Positions 51,101 through 60,700 of a stretch of DNA of 64,000 nt are shown piece after piece. The stretch is from assembly GCF_000255295.1 (NCBI RefSeq), contig NC_017030.1:7042328-7106327 (forward strand), read 5' to 3'. This DNA is from Corallococcus coralloides DSM 2259 (GTDB lineage: Bacteria > Myxococcota > Myxococcia > Myxococcales > Myxococcaceae). The notes under the pieces were generated by a model. The model made no database searches. It was given only the letters and a program-made list of their open reading frames with translations, and was not told where the DNA came from. Position 1 is the first letter of the stretch; the number at the start of each line of letters is the position of its first letter. The position numbers and the translations under genes were made by a program.

Positions 51101-51718
51101 CTGGAGGGCACCCTCGGCGTGCAGCCCTTCGACGGACAGGCGTACGGCAACGTGCGCCTGGACGCGGAGCGGTACTTCCCCATCTACGGCCGCACCAACT
51201 TCTTCGCGCGCCTGGGCGCGGGCACCACGGCGGGCGGCCGCTACGCGCGCTCCTACTACCTGTCCAGCTTCGACACCCTGCGCGGCGTGAACTTCGGCGA
51301 CGAGCGGTGGCTGCTGGGCCAGCACTTCGTCTACTCCACGCTGGAGGCGCAGCTGCCCCTCAACGACATCATCCGGGTGGCCTTCCTGAGCGACCTGGAG
51401 GCCATCGCCGCGGTGGACATGGGCGGCGTGGGCGAAAGCGCGAGCGACCTTTGGGACCACCGCGTGCTCAACGCCGTCGTGGGCTTCAACCTGTCGCTGG
51501 GGCCCCTGCTGTTGCGCCTGCACTTCGCGCGGCCCTTCGACATCAACGCCGCCGCGGGCATGCCCGACGAGGGCTGGGTGACGAACTTCTCCATTGGCGT
51601 CGCCGGCCTCAACGGCTTCTTCGACACCCGGGGCGACCGCAGGCCGGGCTCGCCCACGCCGGGCCCGGCGCTGATGCCTGCCCTGGGCGGCGGCTACACG
51701 ACGCCCATGGTGCACTGA
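48122..51718 (+). CDS. Peptidase-MA-like, TolB-like propeller and surface-antigen barrel fusion
   Basis: 1198 residues from TTG (GAGGTG upstream). A signal peptide ends at ELALAQ. A Gly/Asp/Pro-rich region with DGG repeats leads to a gluzincin-type peptidase domain with STHELAHQF (HExxH at residues 297-301) and the third ligand in WFIEGLAEFYAKR about 30 residues later. Then come PD40/TolB-type propeller repeats (YSPAFSPDGRYIAFIGINDA) and a C-terminal ~400-residue outer-membrane barrel resembling the D15/BamA class. Likely an outer-membrane protease or assembly factor. A longer upstream frame is non-coding: it runs antisense through two other genes. Confidence 0.82.
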   Translation: MNPRPHVIAVLLALLLPELALAQVFVVPRRAGKTPVNSYEFEWRHVDILVGPAATGLAKPADHTAHDNPPGTQGGPNPQAPTTSSQTGDTQSPPGGPEVTPSGNVTMAPPGEQKPPSDGIALDMGASDAGIPPTVTGLPDGGIPPPGVVALADGGTAGDAGMLAGVTGADGGADGGAVFSGAPLMLGSSDAGFKYTYAKDLGAKTGGVRFYFYEREREVAERAAPIIEEAYRYLVDQFKYVPTETFPYILYSSYAEFLQTNVFAVSEGTLGVTSTEDLKLSLPYLGDHHLFEEVSTHELAHQFTIQKVRTVAEQAKTFGDPLGGYPLWFIEGLAEFYAKRGLDPEAEMMVRDLLVNPDLMKGYAFLDFFSPGPYGYLWIYKVGQARVAFLEDEYGAGITQRLLEEAPRLVGGSRDSPSLKFEELLERLTGDDPKRISARFENWLKRRAFKTYLDSSQTAPALDSLGETPGIVTAFASGPDGNVLALRTIVPETGESRLYLTDPRTPGKTVKVVGDGVPGVESLHPVSGRNFALTKDKLAFVAERTGRDVLYVQDYVHLSEKRSTDVLVRRSAVRTGIGTEVGLNVKLETGDRRAYRVDKQGVLAIYSPAFSPDGRYIAFIGINDAGLRDLYLVDLTQGEDAKIRKLTDDVFAERHVTWGPSGIIYTSDATSHRKYNLFRIKPDAPAGQAERLTSEDRDEADPLALPDGRVFFVAYNNSSSDLHERLADGRIVRRTDLVTGVFEPGPGPDGGLWMLFHMSGERKPSLLRPPRMLSLESAKEPVADPPSPLALRPLTDAQNYRPFTRENIELGPIFGFAGAGGGGFVGQVFASASDRLRDHQMVLTLAVYGSFELTDGLLLYINDEKRTTWGAGLFQSLRFRVDKTFDNLPPEQRPFFVSSERYFGALGSLRYPLSTFFYLQGDLSIGGTKYFLDDYNEFYLAFPERNESNMELLSAWRADNQHIRFQTELSGRVGYDSIKYHYATGPLAGSSVLLEGTLGVQPFDGQAYGNVRLDAERYFPIYGRTNFFARLGAGTTAGGRYARSYYLSSFDTLRGVNFGDERWLLGQHFVYSTLEAQLPLNDIIRVAFLSDLEAIAAVDMGGVGESASDLWDHRVLNAVVGFNLSLGPLLLRLHFARPFDINAAAGMPDEGWVTNFSIGVAGLNGFFDTRGDRRPGSPTPGPALMPALGGGYTTPMVH

Positions 51719-51721
51719 GGG

Positions 51722-52195
51722 TCAGGACTGCGCGGCGACGAGGGCGGCGTTGGCGCGAGCCAGCGGCCCCCCGTCGTTGGGGATGCGCTCGAAGTCTCCG
51801 CGCAGGGCCTTGATGGCGAACTTCTCCAGGTCAATCTCCCGGCGGCTGCGCACGCCCAGCGCTCGCACCAGCACGGAGAGGGGCCCGAAGCCGGTGAGGC
51901 CGTGCTGGAGGAGCAGGGCCAGGGTGGCGCCGCCAAGCACGCGCCAGCCCCGGCCGGACTTGCGGCCCAGCAGCAGGCCACCGAGCGCCAGCCCGGAGAC
52001 GCCCACGACCAGGGTCCGGTGCACGTCCCACTCGTGCTCCAGCTTCTCGAGGTACCGGCTCATCTCCGAGCGGTCCCCCTGCTCCGCCATGTAGCGGACA
52101 CACGACTCCACATGGGCGTCGATGCGCCGGTTCATCGTGGAAGGCGCGTGGGCGCGCACGGCATCGGTCGAGGTCTGGTTCCAGGACTCCATCAT
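51722..52195 (-). CDS. DUF2892-like small membrane protein
   Basis: 157 residues. The N-terminal 70 are helical and charged (RRIDAHVESCVRYMAEQGDR). Then two hydrophobic segments (LVVGVSGLALGGLLLG and WRVLGGATLALLLQHGLTGF) as in DUF2892/YgaP-type membrane domains, and a soluble C-terminal part with GDFERIPND. Function unknown. Two adjacent ATG codons at the start. Confidence 0.65.
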   Translation of the reverse strand: MMESWNQTSTDAVRAHAPSTMNRRIDAHVESCVRYMAEQGDRSEMSRYLEKLEHEWDVHRTLVVGVSGLALGGLLLGRKSGRGWRVLGGATLALLLQHGLTGFGPLSVLVRALGVRSRREIDLEKFAIKALRGDFERIPNDGGPLARANAALVAAQS

Positions 52196-52514
52196 CGCTC
52201 CCTTGACGGACTTGGGCCGTCCTCCAGCCTGCTCTCAAGAAAGCTAGGTCCGCCGGACAGGTCCGTGCACAGCTCGGCCTCCGGCGGCCGTCGCCCGGCT
52301 GCCCGCCCCGGGGGCGATGACGCCTGCCGCCCCCTGTTATGGGGGCAGGCAGACAGGCTTGGGATGGGCAGGCGAGCATTCCGGGGAGGGAAAGAGTTTT
52401 CCATCCGCTGGGCGCTCCAGGGCCCATGTGTCGCCCCCGTGGACTTCCTCGCAGGCGACGGGCGGTTCCTTCCGCCTTCCTGGCAGGGAGGCATGGGCCT
52501 TGCTCAGGGGACGG
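52196..52514. other. Intergenic gap between divergent genes
   Basis: 319 bp between the DUF2892-like gene (minus) and the CotH-like gene (plus); must hold both promoters. I see no RNA gene, repeat or convincing promoter element in it. Confidence 0.6.
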
Positions 52515-54338
52515 ATGATGCGTCTACGACTCCTGATCAGCCTCTCGATGCTGCTGGCCGCCTGTGGCGCCGGAACATCGGATCCCGATGACCCGCAGCC
52601 CTCCGTGACCGACCCCGGCATCACGGACCCCAACACGCCGGACTCCGGTGTTCCTGACGCGGGCCCCCCGGATGCCGGGGCTTCCGATGGTGGCTCCCTG
52701 GATGCGGGCACCGACCCCGGGGATGGCGGGAGCGCGGATGCCGGCACGGATCCGCAGCCTGTTCCGGAGGTGGAGCGGCCCTACACGCTGCCGAAGCTCC
52801 AGACGACGCTGCCGGAGTACGCGCTGATCATGCCTCCGGAGGTGCTGGAGAAGTTCATGCGGGAGCCGTTGACCGAGGAACAGGACGCGACGTTCCAGGC
52901 GAACGGCAAGACGTTCCCGGTGAAGGTGCGGCTGCGCGGAGCCTCCGCGCGCTACTTCGACAAGAAGAGCTGGAACGTCAGCTTCGCGGACAAGGACAAG
53001 TTCGAGGGCCGCACGTCGCTCAACCTCATCGCCGAGTACGCCGACGCGTCGATGATCGCGGAGAAGATCTCCTACGACCTGCTGGCGGCGATGCGGGTGC
53101 CGGCGTCGAAGGCGACGTTCGTGCGGCTCTCCGTGAACGGCCGCTATGAGGGTGTGTTCCTGGAGGTGGAGCAGGTCAACAAGGCCTTCGTCAAGGCGCG
53201 GCAGTTCCCGGACGACGACGCGTCCATCTACCGCGCGGGCTGGAAGGACACGGAGTTCAAGACGTGGAAGGTGCCCTACCAGGGCGACTGGGTGAAGAAG
53301 ACGAACGAGAGCGAGCCCGACGACGCGCTGTGGGAGGTGCTGGACGTCATCAACCACACGCCGGAGCCGCAGCTCGTGGCCGCGCTGGAGAAGAACCTGG
53401 AGCTTGAGTCCTACGTGCGCTCCATGGTGCTGGACGCGCTGATGTCCAACAACTTCGTGGAGGACTCCGAGAGCTACTTCATGCACGACGACATCACCGG
53501 GCGCTGGCGCTACGTGCCCTGGGACCTGAACAACGTCGATGCGCGCTGGTGGTACACGAACACGGTCGAGGACCAGTCCGCCTCCACGAGCAACATGAAG
53601 CACCCGCTGTTCAACTTCACGCTGCTGGATGGCTGGGTGGAGAAGATGTACCAGCAGCGCAAGCTGGAACAGGGGAGCTACCCGGGCTACCTGCCGACCT
53701 TCTCCAACATGGGCACGCGCGTGGTGCTCAACCCCGTGCTGCGCGCCCGGCTGGAGGCGCGGCTGGACAAGGCGTTGGACGAGCTCTTCACCTCGAAGGT
53801 GATGGACCCGTACATCGACCAGCTCCATGGGTTGATCGACGCGTCCATGAAGACCGACCCGTACATGGATTACGCGAAGTTCAGCGCGGGCAAGGCATAC
53901 ATGAAGCGCTTCGTGAAGTTCCGCCGCGACTTCGTGATGGCGGAGGTGAAGCGGCTGAAGGCGGCTCAGTCCACGCTGGTGATGCAGGCGTTCGACCCGC
54001 GTGAGGGCTGGGTGGAGGTGGCCAACCACGGCAAGGAGCCGGTGTCGCTCCAGGGCATGACGCTGACCACGAACCTGCGGGTGAGCCTGGCGGGCGGCGA
54101 CTACGCGCCCGCCATCGTGAAGGCCCCCAGCGGCGCGGTGCTGGGCAACACGACGGTGGCCCCGGGACAGACGGTGCGGCTCACGGCCGCCTCGCTGGGC
54201 ATCACCTTCCCCGCCAAGGGCGAGGTGGGCCTGTTCAACGGCACGTCGGTGGTGGGCATGAAGGACGCGCTGTTCTACGGCGAGCTGCCCGCGGGCAAGC
54301 ACTACGTCCGGGGCGCGGAGGGCTGGGAGGTGCGCTGA
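52515..54338 (+). CDS. CotH-like kinase-fold lipoprotein
   Basis: 607 residues. A lipoprotein signal ends in SMLLAAC, followed by a DAG/DGG-rich spacer typical of myxobacterial lipoproteins. The CotH domain spans about 100-480: VRLRGASARYFDKKSWNVSF, GRTSLNLIAEYAD, and the metal-binding core near ESYFMHDDITGRWRYVPWDL with DLNN where CotH usually has DLD. A C-terminal lamin-tail-like beta domain follows. CotH proteins phosphorylate other proteins in Bacillus spores; the substrate here is unknown. ATG 52515 or 52518. Confidence 0.82.
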   Translation: MMRLRLLISLSMLLAACGAGTSDPDDPQPSVTDPGITDPNTPDSGVPDAGPPDAGASDGGSLDAGTDPGDGGSADAGTDPQPVPEVERPYTLPKLQTTLPEYALIMPPEVLEKFMREPLTEEQDATFQANGKTFPVKVRLRGASARYFDKKSWNVSFADKDKFEGRTSLNLIAEYADASMIAEKISYDLLAAMRVPASKATFVRLSVNGRYEGVFLEVEQVNKAFVKARQFPDDDASIYRAGWKDTEFKTWKVPYQGDWVKKTNESEPDDALWEVLDVINHTPEPQLVAALEKNLELESYVRSMVLDALMSNNFVEDSESYFMHDDITGRWRYVPWDLNNVDARWWYTNTVEDQSASTSNMKHPLFNFTLLDGWVEKMYQQRKLEQGSYPGYLPTFSNMGTRVVLNPVLRARLEARLDKALDELFTSKVMDPYIDQLHGLIDASMKTDPYMDYAKFSAGKAYMKRFVKFRRDFVMAEVKRLKAAQSTLVMQAFDPREGWVEVANHGKEPVSLQGMTLTTNLRVSLAGGDYAPAIVKAPSGAVLGNTTVAPGQTVRLTAASLGITFPAKGEVGLFNGTSVVGMKDALFYGELPAGKHYVRGAEGWEVR

Positions 54339-54406
54339 GTCGACGCGCGGACATCGGTTGCTGAGCAGACGTGCGGGGCGGGCAGGGACGGGTTAGCACC
54401 CGGACC

Positions 54407-55429
54407 ATGCCCGCCTCTCGCGTTCTGGATGAGCTGCTGCCTCGCCGCTCCGGTCCCCTGCCCCGCGTGGCCGTCATTGGCGCGGGCATGTCGGGGCTGG
54501 CGCTCGCGCGGGTGCTGACGGGCGCGGGCTTCGGCGTGCGGGTGCTGGACACGGGGCGCGGGCCGGGAGGACGGCTGTCCACGCGGAGGAGCGCGGAGGG
54601 TGGTTCGTTCGACCACGGAGCGCAGTACTTCACCGCGAGGGAGCCGCTCTTCCGGGCGCTGGTGGACGCGTGGGTGGCGGACGGCGTCGCGGCGGAGTGG
54701 CGCGGACGCATCGGGACGCTGACGCGTGGGGCGGTGACGCCCGCGAAGGCGTCCGTGCGGTACGTGGGCGTGCCGGGAATGAGCGCGGTGGCGAAGGCCC
54801 TGGCGGACGGGTTGGACGTGCGCACCGGGGTGCGGGTGGAGCGCGTGGCACGCGAAGGCCTGGCGTGGAGGCTGACGTCGGAGACGGGCGAGGACCTGGG
54901 GCTCGCGGAGGTGGTGGTGGCCGCGGTGCCAGCGCCGCAGGCAGTGCCGCTGCTGGCGGGGGCGCCCACGCTGGCGGCTCAAGCGGGGACCGCGCGGATG
55001 TCTCCGTGCTGGGCCGTGATGGCCCGATTCGACGCGCCGGTGGCGGTGGAGCTGGATGGCGCGTTCGTGGAGGACTCGGCGCTGTCGTGGGTGGCGCGGG
55101 ACACGAGCAAGCCGGGGCGGGTTCCCGGCGAGCGGTGGGTGCTTCATGGGTCGCCGGAGTTCAGCGCGGCGCACCTGGAGGAGACGCCGGAGGCCATGGC
55201 TCCGAGGCTCGTGGAGGCGTTTGGCCAGGCCCTGGGCAGGGACGTGCGCGCCGTGGAGGCCGTGGCGCACCGGTGGCGCTTCGCGATGCCTTCACCTCCG
55301 CTGGAGGCCTCCGCGTTGTACGACGCTGGGCTGCGCCTGGGCGCTTGTGGCGACTGGTGCGCGGGCCCCCGAGTGGAGGGCGCGTTCCTCAGCGGCGTCG
55401 CGCTGGCGAGGCGGATCGCTGCGTCTTGA
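54407..55429 (+). CDS. Renalase-like FAD-dependent oxidoreductase
   Basis: 340 residues. The FAD motif RVAVIGAGMSGLALARVLTG near the N-terminus, then RGPGGRLSTRRSAEGGSFDH (the GG-R-S-T-R and FDHGAQY motifs of the renalase/amine-oxidase-related group), and a C-terminal flavin motif LRLGACGDWCAGPRVEGAFL. Probably oxidises a reduced-nucleotide or amine substrate. ATG 54407 starts just before the flavin domain; an in-frame codon at 54371 adds 12 unlikely residues. Confidence 0.85.
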   Translation: MPASRVLDELLPRRSGPLPRVAVIGAGMSGLALARVLTGAGFGVRVLDTGRGPGGRLSTRRSAEGGSFDHGAQYFTAREPLFRALVDAWVADGVAAEWRGRIGTLTRGAVTPAKASVRYVGVPGMSAVAKALADGLDVRTGVRVERVAREGLAWRLTSETGEDLGLAEVVVAAVPAPQAVPLLAGAPTLAAQAGTARMSPCWAVMARFDAPVAVELDGAFVEDSALSWVARDTSKPGRVPGERWVLHGSPEFSAAHLEETPEAMAPRLVEAFGQALGRDVRAVEAVAHRWRFAMPSPPLEASALYDAGLRLGACGDWCAGPRVEGAFLSGVALARRIAAS

Positions 55430-55432
55430 ATC

Positions 55433-57793
55433 CTACTGCCGCTCGCGCACCACCAACGTGCGGCGAGCGGTGAGGCCTCGGTCGTCGGTGACGAGGATGT
55501 CGTGCGTGCCCACACTCGGCTTCCACCACAGGCGCTCCGCGGCCTTCGCCGTTCCCAGGACGGCGCCGTCCACGAACCACGTCAGCTCCCGGTCGTGCGC
55601 GGCCTCCGCCTCCAGGGGGATCTTCTGCTCCTCCGTGTTCATGCCCGGGATGAGCAGCGCCACCTGCCCCTCCGGCGGCGAGAGGATGATCGGCGTGTCG
55701 CGCTCGCCTCCCGCGACGCAGCCGGGTGCCAGGGGCGGCGGTTCGGGCAACTGACGCTGCTGCTCCGCGAGCCACCGGCGCAGGCTGGACGGCCAGGTCA
55801 GGTACACGCGCGACTCCGTCTTGCGCCCGTCCCGGCACCCCGGCCCCACCGCCAGACCCGACACCACGTCCACCTCCACGCGGTGGTGATACGGACACGG
55901 TGTCGTCGGCACCGCCGTGCGCACCGCGTCCACCCGCTTGCGCTGCGTGCATGCGTCAGTGGGCAGGTGCCCCGAGTACGCGCACACCTCCACGCCCACC
56001 AGGTCCTTCGGCGGCGCGGCGTCCTCCTCCTGCACCGCCGTGCCTCGCGGGCCGAGGCCTTCCAGGATGTCGAACAGCAGCGGGGCCGCGTTCTCCGCGC
56101 CCACCAGGTGCACGCTCGACGCGTGGTCGAAGTTGCCCAGCCACACCACCGCCGTGTGCTTCGGACCGGAGCCCGCCGCCCACGCGTCCCGATTGCCGAA
56201 GCTCGTGCCCGTCTTCCAGTGCACCCGCGCCGGCAACCCCGTGAGCCGCCGCCGCTCCGGGAAGTCCGGTCGATCCCTCAACGCCAACGCCTGCCGCGTC
56301 AGCCACGCCGCGCCCGGCGACACCAGTGCCTGCGCCTTCTTCGACGCGGTGTCCTGCTCCAGCACCCGCAGCGGACGCACCTGCCCATCTCCCGCCAGCG
56401 CCAGGTACACGCCCGTCAACTCCAGCGGCGTCAGCTCCAAGCCGCCCACCGCCGCGGACAGGCCGTAGTGCCCCGGCCGCGGATCCAGGCTGTTGACGCC
56501 CGCCTGCCGCAGTGAACCCAGGAAGCCCTCCACGCCCAGCCGCTCCAGCAGCCTCACGAACGGCAGGTTGAGCGACTGCGACAGCGCGGACTCCATCCGC
56601 ACCAACCCCAGGAACCGCCCGTCGAAGTTGCGCGGCTGGTAGCCGCCGTACGCCACCGGGATGTCCGGCACCAGCGTCTCCGGCCCCACCAGCCCCTGAT
56701 CAATCCCCAGCGCATACAAGAGCGGCTTGAGCGCCGACCCCGGCGAGCGAGGCGTGGCGAAGCCGATGATCTGCCCGCCGTGTTGGGCATCGAAGAAATC
56801 GAAGTTCCCCACCAGCGCGCGCACCTCGCCCGTCTCCCGGTCCGCCACCACCGCCGCGCCGTTGTGGATGCCCTGCCGGTCCAACCGCCGGGCCGCTTCG
56901 CCCAGCGTGCGCTCCACGAACCGCTGCGTGCCCGCGTCCAGCGTCGTCGCCAGCCACGTCTCTCCGGGCCGCTGCGCCTTGAGCCACACCGCCGCGTGCG
57001 GTGCTTCCCTTGGAAAGGGCGTGAGCACATCCGGCACCGTCGTTGCCCGAACCTCCGCCAGCACCGTGTCGGCCGCGACGCCCTCCACGGCCAGCCCTCC
57101 GGACTCCAGGAGCCTCCGGGCAATGTCGTCCCGGGCCGAGCGCAGCCGGTCCCGATTCTCCGGCGACGGGAAGCGCCGGTTCGGGTTCTGCGGCACCGCC
57201 AGCAGCGTGGCGATCTCCGCCGGGCTCAGGTGCTGGGCGGTGTGCCCGAAGTACGCGAGCGCCGCCGCCTCCACGCCCTCCACGTTGCGCCCGTAGGGCA
57301 CGAACTGGAGGTATGCCTCCAGCACCTCCTGTTTGGACAACCGCGCCTCCAGCTGGGCGGCGCGGAACGACTCAATCACCTTCGAAGTGAACGTGCGGGG
57401 ACGGGGCTCCAGCACGCGCACCAGCTGCATCGTCAACGTGGAGGCTCCCGACACCCGGCGCCCCCGGCTCAGGTTGAGCCCGAGGGCGCGCAGGGCCGCG
57501 AGCGGATCCACGCCCGGGTGCTGGAAGAACCGCTTGTCCTCCAGCGCCAGGAGGGCGCGGACATAGGCCCGGTCGACGCGGTCCTTCGGCGCAGGGATGC
57601 GCCACCGCTCGTCCGGGGCGAGGAAGACGTACGCGGGCGACCCGTCCCGGTACGCCATCACCACCGAGGGGGGCGCCGCCAACCGCTCCGGCAGCGGCAC
57701 CCACCAGGCCGCCACGAGGCCCGCGCCCAAAAGCACGAGCCCCGCCAGCGCCACCCCCGCCCACTTCCTCACGTTGAAACGCACGCGACGCAT
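55433..57793 (-). CDS. pbpC: Penicillin-binding protein 1C
   Basis: 786 residues. An N-terminal membrane anchor, GT51 transglycosylase domain (ALLALEDKRFFQHPGVDPLA, SGASTLTMQLVRVLEP), transpeptidase domain with SPGSALKPLLYALG (catalytic Ser-x-x-Lys), SQSLN and KTGTSFGNRDAWAAG, and the C-terminal BiPBP-type beta domain. Polymerises and cross-links peptidoglycan. It lies six bases downstream of the alpha-2-macroglobulin gene, the pbpC-yfhM pairing known from many Gram-negative bacteria. Confidence 0.95.
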   Translation of the reverse strand: MRRVRFNVRKWAGVALAGLVLLGAGLVAAWWVPLPERLAAPPSVVMAYRDGSPAYVFLAPDERWRIPAPKDRVDRAYVRALLALEDKRFFQHPGVDPLAALRALGLNLSRGRRVSGASTLTMQLVRVLEPRPRTFTSKVIESFRAAQLEARLSKQEVLEAYLQFVPYGRNVEGVEAAALAYFGHTAQHLSPAEIATLLAVPQNPNRRFPSPENRDRLRSARDDIARRLLESGGLAVEGVAADTVLAEVRATTVPDVLTPFPREAPHAAVWLKAQRPGETWLATTLDAGTQRFVERTLGEAARRLDRQGIHNGAAVVADRETGEVRALVGNFDFFDAQHGGQIIGFATPRSPGSALKPLLYALGIDQGLVGPETLVPDIPVAYGGYQPRNFDGRFLGLVRMESALSQSLNLPFVRLLERLGVEGFLGSLRQAGVNSLDPRPGHYGLSAAVGGLELTPLELTGVYLALAGDGQVRPLRVLEQDTASKKAQALVSPGAAWLTRQALALRDRPDFPERRRLTGLPARVHWKTGTSFGNRDAWAAGSGPKHTAVVWLGNFDHASSVHLVGAENAAPLLFDILEGLGPRGTAVQEEDAAPPKDLVGVEVCAYSGHLPTDACTQRKRVDAVRTAVPTTPCPYHHRVEVDVVSGLAVGPGCRDGRKTESRVYLTWPSSLRRWLAEQQRQLPEPPPLAPGCVAGGERDTPIILSPPEGQVALLIPGMNTEEQKIPLEAEAAHDRELTWFVDGAVLGTAKAAERLWWKPSVGTHDILVTDDRGLTARRTLVVRERQ

Positions 57794-57798
57794 GGGGC

Positions 57799-60700
57799 CT
57801 AGAGCAGGTCGTCCTTCCAGGGACCCGTCACCTGCACCGTGCCCGCGGCTTCACGGGCCCAGATGGAGGAGTCGTACATCGCCTCGACCTCCGCGGACGG
57901 CAGGGTGAAGCTGCCGGCCGTCACCGCGCGCACCGCGTAGACGAGCTTCTTCGTCTCATGGGCCTGCAGCGCGCCGAACGCCTCCATGCGGTCATCGCGC
58001 ACGTTCACGTAGTCGGCGGCCCACAGCGAATCCGCGTCCACCCAGTCCACGCTGCCGCCGCGTCCCAGGCGAGCGTTTTCGATCTCCCAGCCCGCCGGCA
58101 GCCGGTCCACCAGCGCGATGTTCTGCACGCGCTCGCCCCGGGTGTTGGTCACCTCCAGCTCCACGTAGATGAGGTCCGCCAGCTTCACCGGCTGGGCCTT
58201 CATGTCCAGCGCGGTGCCGTCCAGCGAACGCCAGGTGCGCTTGAGCGTCAGCCCTTCTCCTCCCACCTTCACCTCGGGCGTGGTGCGCACGCCCTCGCTG
58301 TTGAGGATGAGGTACACGTTGCCGCCGCCCTTCTCCTTCAGGTCCAGCGACACGCTGGCGCGCTCGCTGGCGCGGGCCAGGGCCCACGTGCGGTCCGACA
58401 CGCGCGCGTCCTTCTCCGCGACGGGCGTCACCGTCTTGCCCGCCACCGTGAGCGTGGGCGGCGAGAAGCTCGTCGCCGTGCCCTGCAGCCGCTTGCCCAG
58501 GCCGGTGATGCCCCAGACCAGCTCCTGCGTGGAGTAGTACGCCGACGTGCGGGCCGACAGCGCCGTCGCCACCATGCGCGCCAGGGGCTCCCCTTCCGGC
58601 GCGTCGCCGAAGAGGTCCTGGAAGGTGCTGAGCATCATCCCGCGCCGGCGCCGGTCCGAGTAGAACGACCAGCTGTTCTTGCGCTCGTCGGTGACGGTGG
58701 ACACGTCCGGGTTGCGCAGCTCCTTCTCGTAGCGGCGGTCGCCGGACAGCCACAGCGCGGCCTTGAGCATGTACAGGTCCTCCTGGTCCTCACCGCTGAG
58801 CGCGGCCTTCTTCGCCGCCGTCTCCAGCGCGCTCACCATCGCCTGCGCCCGCGCCTTGCGCCCCTTGCCCGCCACCGCGAGCACGTAGTGCATGTACGCC
58901 TCCGAGTGCTGGCCGTAGTGGTCGTCCTGCCCCAGGCGGCCCTCCTTCCGGGTCAGCTCGTCCCCCATCCACGCGAGCGCGCTGTCCACGCGGTCGTCCG
59001 GCACCGGGTACTTCAGCTTGCGCGCGTCCAGCAGCATGTGCGTCGCATAGGCCGTGCCCCAGGCCACCGGATCCGTCTGGCCCGGCCAGTACGCGAAGCC
59101 GCCCGAGGGCGTCTGCATGGACAGCACCCGGTTGATGCCCGACTGCACCATGTCCTCCACCTTGGCCGTGGAGACCAGCGTCGGATCCACGCGCTCCACC
59201 AGCTGGCTCACGAACAGCAGCGGGCGGGTGGAGGACGTCGTCTGCTCGATGCAGCCGTACGGGTAGCGAACCAGGTACGAGAGGTGCTGGAGCGACTTCG
59301 CGTACGGATTGTTCGTCACCCAGACGTTGGTGCGCTCCGTGGTGGGCACCCAGCCGGCGAGCAGCGGCTTCAGGTCCGTGGTGCCCTCCGCCAGCTCCAC
59401 CTGCTGGATCCTGCGCTCACGGGGCCCGGCGGGAGACAGCGGCACGTCCAGCTGCTCACGCGACGTGTAGCCACCGCCCTCCACCGTCACCACCAGCCGC
59501 GCCGCGCCCACGGACTGCACCGCGCGGCCCTGGAACACGAAGGTGCGGGACTTGCCGTCCTCCAGCTTCGCGCGGCCCTCGCTCTTGCCCTTGAGCTCCA
59601 GTGGCGAGCCCATACCCTCCGGCATCGTGAGCCCCGGCACCGCCAGCGCCTCCGCGGACAGCGACACCTTCACGTCCTGCGCCTTGCCGGACAGGTTGGT
59701 GACGAAGACCGGGATCTGAATCTCGTCGTTCTGGGTGAGGAAGCGCGGCAGCGTCGTCTGGAGCACCAGCGGGTCGCGCACCAGCACCTGCGCGCTGGCC
59801 CGGCCAATGCGCTTGGCGCCCGCCGTCACCACCATCACCCGCACCGCGCCCCGGTACTGCGGCAGCTTGAAGGGCACCTTCAGCTTGCCGTTGGCGGGCA
59901 CCTCCACCACGCCGCTCCACAGGGCCACGGGCTTCACCGGCTGCACGCGGCCTTCCGCGCCGCCCTCGTCACCACCGGTGGAGCTGGAGTTGCCGCCCGG
60001 TGGCACCAGGAGCGCCCAGCCCACCGTCTCGAAGGTCTGGATGCCCAGCGCGCGCCGCGTGAAGATCTCCTTCAGCGGATCCGGGCTCTGGAAGCGCGTG
60101 AGGGACAGGATGCCCTCGTCCACCACCGCCACGGTGGCGAAGGTGGGGCCCTCCACGCCCTCCACCGCGACGTCCACGGTGAGGGTGTCGTTGCTGCGGA
60201 CCTCCTTGGGCACCGTCAGCGCGACGGCCTGGGTGAAGTCCACCGGCTCCAGCGCGATGCTGCCCACGCCGAAGGCGCGGTCGGGCATGAACGCCTGCGC
60301 GGATTCCAGGTGCGGGTCCTTCACCAGGAACGCGCTCACGTACACGTTGGGCGCGTACTCGGAAGGCGTGAACGACCAGGACACCTCGCCGGGCTCCACC
60401 TGCTTCCACGCGGTGGTGAGCACGCGGTCGGTCTCCACGGTGAAGAGGACGCGGCCCCGGTAGGGCGCCTTCATCTTCACGGTGAGGGCCTCGCCCACCT
60501 TGCCCTTGGCGGGCAGTGAGATGTCCAGCGCCGTGGGCTTCAGGGGCCGCGGCGTCTGGTCCACGCGCGAGCCCTCGCCCCACCAGTAGTAGCGCCCCTC
60601 GCCCTCGATGGCGAGGTCCGTCTGGGTGTTGCCCGCGCGAGCGCGCACGAGGTAGCCCGCGCCGTCGCGGCCCGGCAGCACCGTCGCGGTGAAGCGGCCG

